A stretch of 64,000 bases of DNA from Verrucomicrobiales bacterium (lineage in GTDB: Bacteria; Verrucomicrobiota; Verrucomicrobiia; Verrucomicrobiales; DEV007), in assembly GCA_029213265.1 (NCBI GenBank), contig JARGNG010000002.1, positions 218,388-282,387 of the forward strand, read 5' to 3'. The first letter of the stretch is position 1; every line of letters starts with the position of its first letter. The position numbers and the translations under genes are program-made. This document shows positions 36,337 through 44,394 of this stretch, in pieces. The notes under the pieces are model-generated. The model worked only from the letters and a program-made list of their open reading frames with translations. It searched no databases and was not told the origin of the DNA.

Positions 36337-37014
36337 TCAGGACCGCAGGGTCTGGATCGCCTCGATAGCGGAGGTCGACGCCTGATCAAGGTGGTTTTTC
36401 ATCGCGAGCGAAGCACCTTCCGGGTCGCCTTCGCGCAGTGCCTCGAGGATTGCGAGATGCTCATCGACCGAGGTGGTGTGAATGTCAGAAGTTCTCTCCC
36501 CGACAATTTCTCTCATCGCCTGGACAAGGTCACCATAGCGGAAGATTTCGGCGAGAAGACGGTGGTTCCCCGAAGCCTCGGCAATGCTCTGGTGCAGGGT
36601 CCGGTCGAGCCGCCAGTCGGGATCTTCTTCGCCCCGCGCACGGATTTCGGTGAACTCACCCATCAATTGATCGACCAATTCCCTGTGAATTCTTGAGGCA
36701 GCGAGGCGGGTTGCTTCGACTTCGAGAATCGATCGCACTGCATACAGTTCGCGAACTTCGTCTGTACCAAACGGCAGCACAACTGCTCCACAGTTCCGGC
36801 GAAGCTCGATCAGCCCGAGGCCCTGTAGCTGAAGCAGTGCCTCGCGAACAGGGGTTCGGCTGACTCCGAATTTTTCCACGGCCGAGGCTTCCGTAAAGCG
36901 GTCCCCTCCGCGCCAGAGACCTTCCATGAGCCCGCGAAGAATTCCCCGAACAACCTGTTGTTTGCTTGCCACGGGTTGGCGATGTGTGGGACCTTGATTG
37001 GATGCGGCTGGCAT
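36337..37014 (-). CDS. GntR-family transcriptional regulator (FadR/FCD subfamily)
   Basis: The 225-residue protein has an N-terminal winged helix (about 15-80; FGVSRTPVREALLQLQGLGLIE). An all-helical FCD ligand domain follows (about 85-220). Candidate FCD metal/ligand residues are Asp137, His141, His186 and His208, in the family's usual spacing. FCD regulators typically repress sugar-acid or carboxylate catabolic genes and release DNA on ligand binding. It is divergent from the DUF1549/DUF1553 gene, and a perfect palindrome 12 bases upstream of its start is a probable operator, so autoregulation and control of the divergent gene are likely. Confidence 0.92.
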   Translation of the reverse strand: MPAASNQGPTHRQPVASKQQVVRGILRGLMEGLWRGGDRFTEASAVEKFGVSRTPVREALLQLQGLGLIELRRNCGAVVLPFGTDEVRELYAVRSILEVEATRLAASRIHRELVDQLMGEFTEIRARGEEDPDWRLDRTLHQSIAEASGNHRLLAEIFRYGDLVQAMREIVGERTSDIHTTSVDEHLAILEALREGDPEGASLAMKNHLDQASTSAIEAIQTLRS

Positions 37015-37026
37015 GGCGGTAACGCG

Positions 37027-37044
37027 TAGATTGTATACAATCTA
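37027..37044. promoter_or_regulatory. Palindromic GntR/FCD-type operator
   Basis: The 18-bp sequence TAGATTGTATACAATCTA is a perfect palindrome between the divergent GntR and DUF1549/DUF1553 genes. Its core TTGTATACAA matches the TGTNNACA-like half-site symmetry bound by many FCD regulators. It sits 12 bases upstream of the regulator's ATG and 48 bases upstream of the other start. Confidence 0.72.
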
Positions 37045-37092
37045 TCTTATGGTTCATTTTGACCAGAAATTTTTCGCTCTTTCTTCTGCCCA

Positions 37093-39948
37093 ATGATGTG
37101 TCTTTCCACGAGATCTCTGTTTTCTTACGCTGCTGCGACAGGAATTGTCTGCGTGTGTTTGAATTTCCCGGTGCGAGCGGTGGATTTTGCGAAGGATATT
37201 CAGCCGGTGTTGGAAAAGAAGTGCCTGAGCTGCCACAACCCGAACAACGCGAAAGGAGATCTTTCATTTTCCAAAGCGGAGGAAGTGTTGGATCCCGAAC
37301 GCGAATTGATTGTTCCGGGAAAAGCGTTGGCGAGCGATCTCTATCTGGCCGCTACACCTGAGGAACCCGGAGAGAAGCCCTACATGCCGGAAAAAGGGGA
37401 ACCGCTGACCGGGGCGGAAGCAGCCCTGCTAAAGGCCTGGATTGATGAGGGGGCAAAGTGGCCGGAAGGGCTTGTTCTTCGGGAAGCCTCCAAAGCGGAC
37501 AAAACCTGGTGGGCTTACCAAAAGCTCGCCGAGCCAAAGCATGAGAGCATCGATGCCTTTGTAGAGGAACGATTGAAAGAGGACGGCCTGAGCCGGAATG
37601 CACCTGCGGATCGACGCATCTTGATTCGTCGGGCCAGCTATGATCTGACCGGATTGCCGCCAACTCCGGAAGAAGTGGACGCCTTCGTGTCGGATACCAA
37701 TCCCGACGCCTATTCCCGATTGATTGATCGATTGCTCGCCTCACCACGGTATGGCGAGCGCTGGGGGCGTCACTGGCTCGATGTCGTTCGTTTCGGGGAG
37801 AGCAATGGATTCGAGCGCAATGTAATCATCGACAATCTCTGGCCTTTCCGTGACTACGTGATCGAATCAATCAATGCCGACAAGCCGTTCGATCAGTTCA
37901 TTCGCGAGCACATCGCCGGCGATGTCATGGGCAGCGGCGATCCGAAGGTGGAAATCGGAAGTGCCTATCTGGTGGCGGGTCCCTACGACAATGTCGGAAA
38001 CCAGGATCTCAAGCAGAAGGCTCAGATCCGGGCCAATACCCTGGATGAAATCATCAATGCCACAGGGCAGGCATTCCTGGGGATGACCGTGGGATGTGCC
38101 CGTTGTCATGACCACAAGTTCGATCCGATCAAGCAGACCGATTACTATCAGCTGTATGCGACCTTTGCCGGAGTTCGGCATGGTCAGCGCGTTCTCGCAA
38201 CCGCAGAGCAGAAGATGGATCGAGAGGAAACGCTTCGTCCTTTGACAGGAAAGAAGGTCGCTCTGGAGGGGCAAATGAAAAAGGTCGAGGCCACCGTGGC
38301 TGCGAGAGCGAAAGAGAATGCTGCGCAGCAGGAAAAGAACTGGACCGAACCGAAGGTGGAGCGCACAGGAACCGAAGAAGTCTTTGATCCGGTCACCGCA
38401 AAGTTTGTCCGCCTCGTGAGTGAGGCAACCGACACGAATCCAAAATCAGGGTCCGGGTTCCGGATCGATGAATTTGAAGTCTGGTCGCAGGACAATGAGC
38501 CGGTCAATGTGGCCCTCGCCAGGAACGGGGCGAAAGCAACGGGCTCCGCTCGCGTGATCGAAGATTTCCCGGATGCCTACGGACCGCAGTTGGCGATCGA
38601 CGGAAAGTTCGGAGCGCGCTTCATGTCGACTTCGAATACGCTTACGATTGAGTTGAAAGAGCCGACGAAGATCGGACGCGTCTTCTTTTCCAGCGCACGG
38701 GGAGAGGAAACCCCCGGCCACGGGAAGTTTGTATTTGTGGGGGAGTATCGCATCGAAGTTTCGAAAGATGGAAAAACGTGGAATGAGGTGGCGAACGGTT
38801 TTGACAGGAAGCCGGCCACGGAACGCCATCGGATGGAACGGTTGCGCAGAGCCGTGCAGACTGCGGAAGAGTCCAACCAACTCGCGGCCTTGCGAAAGGA
38901 GTTGGCTCCGATCAGCAAAGCCATTGCCGCGATTCCCGAGTTGCCCACGGTTTGGGTGGGAACCCGGAGCGCGGAAGACGCGAAAGGGCCGTTTCACTTG
39001 TTCGTCGGAGGAAGCCCCCAGAAGAAGGGCGCGGAGGTCGTTCCGGCCAGTCTTTCGACGTTGAGTGAGGTGGCTCCGGTATATGAGTTGCCCCGGGAAA
39101 GCGGCGAAAAGAAGCGCAGAGAGGAGTTGGCCAATTGGATCACGCATCCGGAGAATCCACTTCCGGCTCGCGTTCTCGCCAACCGTCTCTGGCACTATCA
39201 TTTCGGAACGGGGATTGTCGATACACCCAATGACTTTGGTTACATGGGCGGACGTCCTACGCACCCTGAGTTGCTCGATTTCCTGGCCCTGAAGTTGAAA
39301 GAGAGCGGATGGCGACTGAAAGCAATGCATCGCCTGATCATGCTGTCAGAGACCTATCAACAATCCTCCCGGTGGCGAAGGGAGGCAGCCGATGTAGATG
39401 GAGACAGTCGGCTTCTCTGGCGATTTCCTCCCCGCCGCCTTTCGGCCGAGGAGATTCGCGATACGATTCTGGCTGTGTCAGGTAAGCTGGATACGAAAAT
39501 GGGCGGGCGTGGCTTTCGACTTTTTCACTACATGCAGGACAACGTCGCGACCTATGCGCCGCTCGACACCCATGGACCGGAGACCTATCGCCGTGCGGTC
39601 TATCATCAGAATGCGAGGGCATCGGTCGTGGATCTGATGACGGACTTTGATCAACCCGATTGTGCGTTCTCAGCTCCGAGGCGATCGGAAACGACGACTC
39701 CGCTCCAGGCGCTCACGATGATGAATCACCAGTTCACGCTCGATATGGCGGCGGCCCTGGAAGAGCGGATCAATGCCGCCGGGGCGAAGACTCCCGACGA
39801 AAAAGTGATCGTGGCATTTCGAATTCTTTATCAACGCCCGCCCGATCAGGAGGAGAAGGAGATCTCGATCAAGGCCCTGTCCGGGCATGGTATGACGGTG
39901 TTCTGCCGGGCGGTTTTGAACTCCAGTGAACTGATCTATTTGGACTGA
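37093..39948 (+). CDS. Cytochrome c / DUF1549 / discoidin-like / DUF1553 protein
   Basis: The 951-residue exported protein is the classical PVC 'PSD1 and planctomycete cytochrome C' type. A leader is followed by a cytochrome c domain (CLSCH, Cys44-His48). DUF1549 comes next (about 150-365), with SPRYGERWGRHWLDVVRF and a second heme-like motif CARCH. A discoidin (F5/8)-like carbohydrate-binding region lies at about 435-575. DUF1553 (about 670-950) contains WITHPENPLPARVLANRLWHYHFG in overlapping pieces and RRLSAEEIRDTIL. The role is unproven; it always pairs with a DUF1501 protein, as here, 6 bases downstream. The discoidin insert would tether it to a glycan. Confidence 0.9.
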   Translation: MMCLSTRSLFSYAAATGIVCVCLNFPVRAVDFAKDIQPVLEKKCLSCHNPNNAKGDLSFSKAEEVLDPERELIVPGKALASDLYLAATPEEPGEKPYMPEKGEPLTGAEAALLKAWIDEGAKWPEGLVLREASKADKTWWAYQKLAEPKHESIDAFVEERLKEDGLSRNAPADRRILIRRASYDLTGLPPTPEEVDAFVSDTNPDAYSRLIDRLLASPRYGERWGRHWLDVVRFGESNGFERNVIIDNLWPFRDYVIESINADKPFDQFIREHIAGDVMGSGDPKVEIGSAYLVAGPYDNVGNQDLKQKAQIRANTLDEIINATGQAFLGMTVGCARCHDHKFDPIKQTDYYQLYATFAGVRHGQRVLATAEQKMDREETLRPLTGKKVALEGQMKKVEATVAARAKENAAQQEKNWTEPKVERTGTEEVFDPVTAKFVRLVSEATDTNPKSGSGFRIDEFEVWSQDNEPVNVALARNGAKATGSARVIEDFPDAYGPQLAIDGKFGARFMSTSNTLTIELKEPTKIGRVFFSSARGEETPGHGKFVFVGEYRIEVSKDGKTWNEVANGFDRKPATERHRMERLRRAVQTAEESNQLAALRKELAPISKAIAAIPELPTVWVGTRSAEDAKGPFHLFVGGSPQKKGAEVVPASLSTLSEVAPVYELPRESGEKKRREELANWITHPENPLPARVLANRLWHYHFGTGIVDTPNDFGYMGGRPTHPELLDFLALKLKESGWRLKAMHRLIMLSETYQQSSRWRREAADVDGDSRLLWRFPPRRLSAEEIRDTILAVSGKLDTKMGGRGFRLFHYMQDNVATYAPLDTHGPETYRRAVYHQNARASVVDLMTDFDQPDCAFSAPRRSETTTPLQALTMMNHQFTLDMAAALEERINAAGAKTPDEKVIVAFRILYQRPPDQEEKEISIKALSGHGMTVFCRAVLNSSELIYLD

Positions 39949-39954
39949 ACCGTC

Positions 39955-41379
39955 ATGAATCCATTTCTCGAACCAACCCGGCGCCAGTTTCTCGGCCACG
40001 TTTCCTCCGGTCTCTTCGGGGTCGGTTTGACGGACCTTCTCGGGACGTCGGCTTTGGGATCGACGGGTCGCAGCATTCTGGGGGCGCACTTTCCTCCCAA
40101 AGCAAAGCGGGTCCTCCAGATCTTCTGTCCGGGTGCCGCTTCGCATGTCGATCTCTGGGAGCACAAGCCGATGCTGGAAGAGATGCATGGCAAGCCCCTC
40201 CCCGGGGAAGAGGATTTTGTTTCCTTTCAGGGGAAGAACGGCCCGCTCATGAAAAGTCCATGGGAGTTTTCGCCTGCGGGGGAATCGGGAAAAATGTGGT
40301 CCTCGATGTTGCCTCACATGGCGGCGCATGCGGATGATATTGCGTTCTTCCACGGGATGCATTCCAAAACCAACACTCATGGCCCGGGCTGTGTTTTTGT
40401 GAATACCGGACATGCTACGGAAGGCTTCCCGAGTCAGGGCGCCTGGATCAGCTATGCCCTCGGCAGCTTGACCGACAATCTGCCAACCTACGTGGCCATT
40501 CCCGACATCCGGGGTGAACCTCCGAACGGAAAGGCAAACTGGAGCAATGGTTTTCTTCCGGCGAGGCACCAGGCGATCATGATGGCAGCCCATCAGCCGA
40601 TTCGAAATCTGGAAACACCGAAAGGAATCGGGCCGAACGGGGAAAAGGGAACACGCGACCTCGTTGAATTTCTGAATCAACGTCATGCCGCAGCGCGTCC
40701 TGCCGAAACCGATTTGCAGGCGAGAATCGAATCCTATGAACTCGCCGCGAAAATGCAGATGTCTGCTCCCGAGGTGAGCGATTTCGCGAGTGAGCCGCAG
40801 CACATTCACAAGCTCTATGGAACCGACTCCTCCAATGAACTGACGGCTGCCTATGCGCAGAACTGCCTTCTCTCAAGACGATTGCTGGAGCGCGGCGTTC
40901 GCTACGTAAATCTCTATTGCGCCTCCCGGGCCAGTGGGGTCGACGGGCTTTTAAACTGGGATGCCCACAAAACCTTGAAGGCTGACTACGAGCGCCATTG
41001 CCCGGTTTTTGATCAGCCCACCGCCGCACTTCTCACCGATCTGAAGCAACGTGGACTGATGGAGGATACGCTGGTTCTCTGGACGACCGAATTCGGGCGG
41101 ATGCCAACGCGCCAGGTCGGCACGGCAGGGCGCGATCACAATCCTGACGGATTCACTACCTGGATGATGGGGGCGGGTGTGAAAGGAGGTGTCAGCTACG
41201 GGGCGACGGATGAATTCGGACGGCGCGCGGAGCAAAATCCGACCACGGTGTGGGATTTCTATTCGACCGTTTTGCATTTGCTGGGACTCGATTACGAGAA
41301 GCTGTCCTTCTATCACAATGGCATCGACCAGCGTCTTACCGACGTTCACGGGGGAGTCGTGAAGCAGGTCTTGGCGTAG
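39955..41379 (+). CDS. DUF1501 (sulfatase-like alkaline phosphatase fold) protein
   Basis: The 474-residue protein has an N-terminal Tat-type leader (TRRQFLGHVSSGLFGVGLTDLLG). DUF1501 follows: RVLQIFCPGAASHVDLWEHKP, GMHSKTNTHGPGCVFVNTGH, and near the end VLWTTEFGRMPT and GRDHNPDGFTTWMMGAGVKGG. DUF1501 has the alkaline-phosphatase/sulfatase fold with metal-binding His and Asp but no formylglycine motif. It is the constant partner of DUF1549/DUF1553 proteins and is separated from that gene by 6 bases. Reaction unknown. Confidence 0.9.
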   Translation: MNPFLEPTRRQFLGHVSSGLFGVGLTDLLGTSALGSTGRSILGAHFPPKAKRVLQIFCPGAASHVDLWEHKPMLEEMHGKPLPGEEDFVSFQGKNGPLMKSPWEFSPAGESGKMWSSMLPHMAAHADDIAFFHGMHSKTNTHGPGCVFVNTGHATEGFPSQGAWISYALGSLTDNLPTYVAIPDIRGEPPNGKANWSNGFLPARHQAIMMAAHQPIRNLETPKGIGPNGEKGTRDLVEFLNQRHAAARPAETDLQARIESYELAAKMQMSAPEVSDFASEPQHIHKLYGTDSSNELTAAYAQNCLLSRRLLERGVRYVNLYCASRASGVDGLLNWDAHKTLKADYERHCPVFDQPTAALLTDLKQRGLMEDTLVLWTTEFGRMPTRQVGTAGRDHNPDGFTTWMMGAGVKGGVSYGATDEFGRRAEQNPTTVWDFYSTVLHLLGLDYEKLSFYHNGIDQRLTDVHGGVVKQVLA

Positions 41380-41432
41380 AGAGGGAAAGAAAACAGGTTG
41401 TTGGGCGGAAGGTTTTCTGAAACGGTTCGCCC

Positions 41433-42776
41433 ATGTCACCTTTGATGAAATACGCGTCTCTTTTTCTGGTTCTGCTTTCTGCCTGCACGGGAGGATTCGC
41501 GGAAGACCGGTTTGCCCTTCCGGCTTCGGAGGAAGGTCTTCCCGGAGAGGGGGATCTCCGCCGATATGAAGGGTATGTGAATCGCTGGCCTGTCTTTCGC
41601 CGGGCGTGGTCGGAAGAGGTGAAGGAAAAGCAGGGGGCCGTCGTTTTCCTCGGTGATTCGATCACCCAGGGCTGGGGTAAGGATTTTCGAGGCAACTTCG
41701 AGGGCATGAAGCTGGCGAACCGCGGCATCGGCGGGGATACGACGAGGGGGATGCTGATCCGGCTCGAAGAGGATGTGCTCGCTTTGAATCCGTCGGCCAT
41801 TGTTTTACTTCTCGGAACGAACGATATCGAGGTCGACATCGCGCCGGATGCGATCGGTCGGAATTTTGAAAAGATCATTGCTGCGATCAAGAAACACAGC
41901 ACCGAAGTTCCGATCGTTCTCTGCCGAATGTTCCCGAGCTCTCCGGAAAAAAACCGCCCGGCCGAAACGATTCAAAAAGTGAATGCACTGTATGAGGCCA
42001 CGGTAAAGAACGATCCCCAGGTCACGGTTCTCGATACGTGGGCGCTCTACGCGGAAAAGGACGGGAACTGCGATGCGAAGTGGTTCAGGGACAAGCTGCA
42101 CCTGAACCCGGAAGGCTACGCGCGCTGGGCCGCATCGCTTCGGCCGGTCTTCGCGACCTTGGGATTTCTCGAAACGGAAGCGGCGCCTTTTGAGTTGGAA
42201 GAAGGTTTCGTCAGTCTCTTCAATGGCAAAGATCTGACAGGGTGGGGGTATCGCCCGACACCGCCCCGAAAGAAGCCTAAGAAGCCTAAGAAGCCAAATC
42301 CGAATGCACCTGTCTTTGTCGAAATCAAAGAGCCGGAGTCGTTTGATGGAAAGGCGAAGAGTTCGGACGGGCGCTACGAAGCGATCCATGGTCGCCTTGT
42401 CGTGAGGACATCTGCGGAAGGCCGTCGGATTCAGCAACTCTGGACGACGAAAGAGTTTGGCGGGGATTTTGTCTTAAAGCTCGAATTCCGGGCGACTCCG
42501 AATGCAGACAGTGGTGTTTTTATCAGGAAGCCGCAGTTGCAGTGCCGGGATTATCCGCTGGCAGGTCCTTACTACGATCTTACGAACTACAAGCCGCAGG
42601 ATTGGAACGAGCTGATTGTCACTGTAAAGGGGGGAATGGCTCACGCGACCTGCAACGGGGAACTCCTGACCGATTCAATGGAGCTGCCGGAAACGGGACC
42701 CATTGGACTGGAGGGAGACCGGGGACAGATGGAATACCGGAGGATTCGTATTCAAACGACGGGCGCCGAAAAGTGA
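41433..42776 (+). CDS. SGNH hydrolase fused to DUF1080, lipoprotein
   Basis: The 447-residue protein (Met5 at 41445 is an alternative start) has a lipobox LLSAC (Cys18), so it is a lipoprotein. An SGNH esterase domain (about 45-245) shows FLGDSITQGWG, LLLGTNDIE and DKLHLNPEGY. A Lys/Pro-rich linker of KKPKKPKKP repeats interrupts the beginning of a DUF1080 domain (about 255-445), which begins FVSLFNGKDLTGW and contains DSGVFIRKPQLQCRDY. An esterase and a keto-glycoside hydrolase or binding module in one chain fits deacetylation coupled to glycan processing. It is preceded by the DUF1501 gene (53 bases). Confidence 0.88.
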   Translation: MSPLMKYASLFLVLLSACTGGFAEDRFALPASEEGLPGEGDLRRYEGYVNRWPVFRRAWSEEVKEKQGAVVFLGDSITQGWGKDFRGNFEGMKLANRGIGGDTTRGMLIRLEEDVLALNPSAIVLLLGTNDIEVDIAPDAIGRNFEKIIAAIKKHSTEVPIVLCRMFPSSPEKNRPAETIQKVNALYEATVKNDPQVTVLDTWALYAEKDGNCDAKWFRDKLHLNPEGYARWAASLRPVFATLGFLETEAAPFELEEGFVSLFNGKDLTGWGYRPTPPRKKPKKPKKPNPNAPVFVEIKEPESFDGKAKSSDGRYEAIHGRLVVRTSAEGRRIQQLWTTKEFGGDFVLKLEFRATPNADSGVFIRKPQLQCRDYPLAGPYYDLTNYKPQDWNELIVTVKGGMAHATCNGELLTDSMELPETGPIGLEGDRGQMEYRRIRIQTTGAEK

Positions 42777-42848
42777 CCGGTCTTCGTTGAATCCAATCCG
42801 GAGCGGGCTACTGTTCCCCCGCTGCGCTGAAATGCGTAGCCCTGATTC

Positions 42849-43304
42849 ATGAGTAATCCATCCCTGCCCCTGCCCGAGTTTGATGAGATCGCCGAAACGA
42901 TGTCGTATCTCCCCGATCTCGATGCAAAATACCAGTTTCTGATCGACCTCAGCAAGCGGCTTCCCCTGATTCAGGAGGACGAAGAGACGGACGATTTCCG
43001 GGTCTTCGGCTGCCAGTCCTCCGTTTGGATCGTTCCCTTTCCGGATCCGGAAAATGAGGAGATTCTCCGCTTTCGCGGGAAAAGCGATTCGGTTCTCGTG
43101 AGTGGTATCATTGCGACGGTCTTAAGTCTGTTCGCCAATCGAACTCCGGAAGGAATTCTCGCTCTGGACGCTCCTTCGGAACTGAAAAAGCTGGATCTGG
43201 AGTCTCATCTCAGCCCGAGTCGTCGCAACGGCCTCATCGGAATGATTGAGCGGATCCGGGAGTATGCGACCGAAGCCTTGATGAAGGCTTCGCCCAAAAA
43301 TTGA
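42849..43304 (+). CDS. sufE: SufE-family cysteine desulfurase sulfur acceptor
   Basis: The 151-residue protein is a full-length SufE homologue. The sulfur-accepting cysteine lies in VFGCQSSVW (Cys55), the family's hallmark. Other matches are LPLIQEDE and the region SGIIATVLSLFANRTPEGIL. SufE takes persulfide sulfur from the cysteine desulfurase SufS for Fe-S cluster assembly. No sufS/B/C/D genes are nearby, so it is isolated from the rest of the pathway. It lies 72 bases behind the SGNH-DUF1080 gene. Confidence 0.93.
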   Translation: MSNPSLPLPEFDEIAETMSYLPDLDAKYQFLIDLSKRLPLIQEDEETDDFRVFGCQSSVWIVPFPDPENEEILRFRGKSDSVLVSGIIATVLSLFANRTPEGILALDAPSELKKLDLESHLSPSRRNGLIGMIERIREYATEALMKASPKN

Positions 43305-43365
43305 TTTCGTTCAAAGCGAGATTGCGTGAGTTGCTTTGGCACTACTGTCAGGGGAAATTTCTCCG

Positions 43366-44256
43366 ATGAATCCCTCCCGTATCCTGTCCCTTTTTCTCGC
43401 TGTTGCCTTTGCCTGCCAGATTTCGGCGGCGGCGGAACGACTGACCGTATTTGCCGGTAACTACCCCCTGATCTACTTCGCAGAGCGAATCGGGGGCCCC
43501 CTCGTGGATGCCCGATTTCCGGTTCCGCCGGACAGTGATCCGGGATATTGGAAGCCGACTGATCAGGACGTCATTGCGATGCAAAAAGCGGAAGCGGTTT
43601 TTCTCAACGGTGCCACCTACGAGAAGTGGTTTTCCAAAGTGAGCCTTCCATCTTCAATTCTCTACACAACGACGAGGGAGTTTGAGAAGGATTTCATCGT
43701 TGTGAAGGGTGCCGTCACTCACACCCATGGGAATGGGAAGACGCATGCTCATGATGGAATCGCTTCCACGACCTGGCTCGATATGAAGCAGGCCCGCCTC
43801 CAGGCGGAGTCGATTCTCGAAGTGCTGATTCGAAAGTTACCGGGCGAAAAGAAATTGCTGAAGAAGAATTATGAGGGACTTGCGAAAGAGTTAAAAGATC
43901 TTGGTAAACAGTTCGGGAAGGCCGGGAAAGCTCTCGGCAAGGTTCCATTGTTCGCTTCCCATCCGGTCTACCAATATGCAGAGCGTGCCTATGGGCTCGA
44001 TCTTGAATCAGTGCATTGGGAGCCGGGGATCGTGCCCGATTCGAAGGAACTCGCTTCGTTTCAGGAAACGCTGAAATCACATCCGGCCCGATGGATGATC
44101 TGGGAGGGCACCCCGAAAGAAGAGTCTGTCGCTAAGCTTACGGAGCTGGGTGTCGGCAGCATTGTATTTGATCCCTGCGGAAATCGACCGGAGGAGGGTG
44201 ACTGGCTTTTTGTGATGAAACAGAATCTAGCCGCCTTGCAGTCGATTGCGGAGTGA
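43366..44256 (+). CDS. Divergent ZnuA-like metal-binding protein
   Basis: The 296-residue exported protein (leader MNPSRILSLFLAVAFACQIS) follows the ZnuA/cluster A-I substrate-binding fold: a His-rich loop HTHGNGKTHAHDG (about 119-131) and a third-helix region FASHPVYQYAERAYGL. The canonical first ligand His (usually in DPHDY) is replaced in DPGYWKPTD, and the second (usually DPHIW) reads STTWLD, so two of the usual ligands seem lost. No ABC permease or ATPase is adjacent. It may store or deliver Zn/Mn/Cu or have another role. I infer metal binding through the His-rich loop only. Confidence 0.8.
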   Translation: MNPSRILSLFLAVAFACQISAAAERLTVFAGNYPLIYFAERIGGPLVDARFPVPPDSDPGYWKPTDQDVIAMQKAEAVFLNGATYEKWFSKVSLPSSILYTTTREFEKDFIVVKGAVTHTHGNGKTHAHDGIASTTWLDMKQARLQAESILEVLIRKLPGEKKLLKKNYEGLAKELKDLGKQFGKAGKALGKVPLFASHPVYQYAERAYGLDLESVHWEPGIVPDSKELASFQETLKSHPARWMIWEGTPKEESVAKLTELGVGSIVFDPCGNRPEEGDWLFVMKQNLAALQSIAE

Positions 44257-44358
44257 TCAGCGCTCCGGCTCGTCTGTCTGATTTCTTCAGAGATCCGCCT
44301 GCTTTTTCAAAAAGCGGGGTTTGAACTCGTCGATGGCCCGCCTCATGGTGGGGGCTGA

Positions 44359-44377
44359 GACCCGACCCTGTCGGGTC
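44359..44377. repeat. Short inverted repeat upstream of sulfatase-GH2 gene
   Basis: GACCCGAC (44359-44366) and GTCGGGTC (44370-44377) form an 8-bp stem with a CCT loop, 17 bases before the ATG at 44395. There is no T-run after it, so it is not a clear terminator for the ZnuA-like gene. It could affect translation of the following gene. Confidence 0.35.
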
Positions 44378-44394
44378 GTTCACCAAACCCTGTT

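Noticed and set aside
44359..44377. Terminator for the ZnuA-like gene
   Set aside because: The stem is good, but no T-rich run follows; it is kept only as an inverted repeat.
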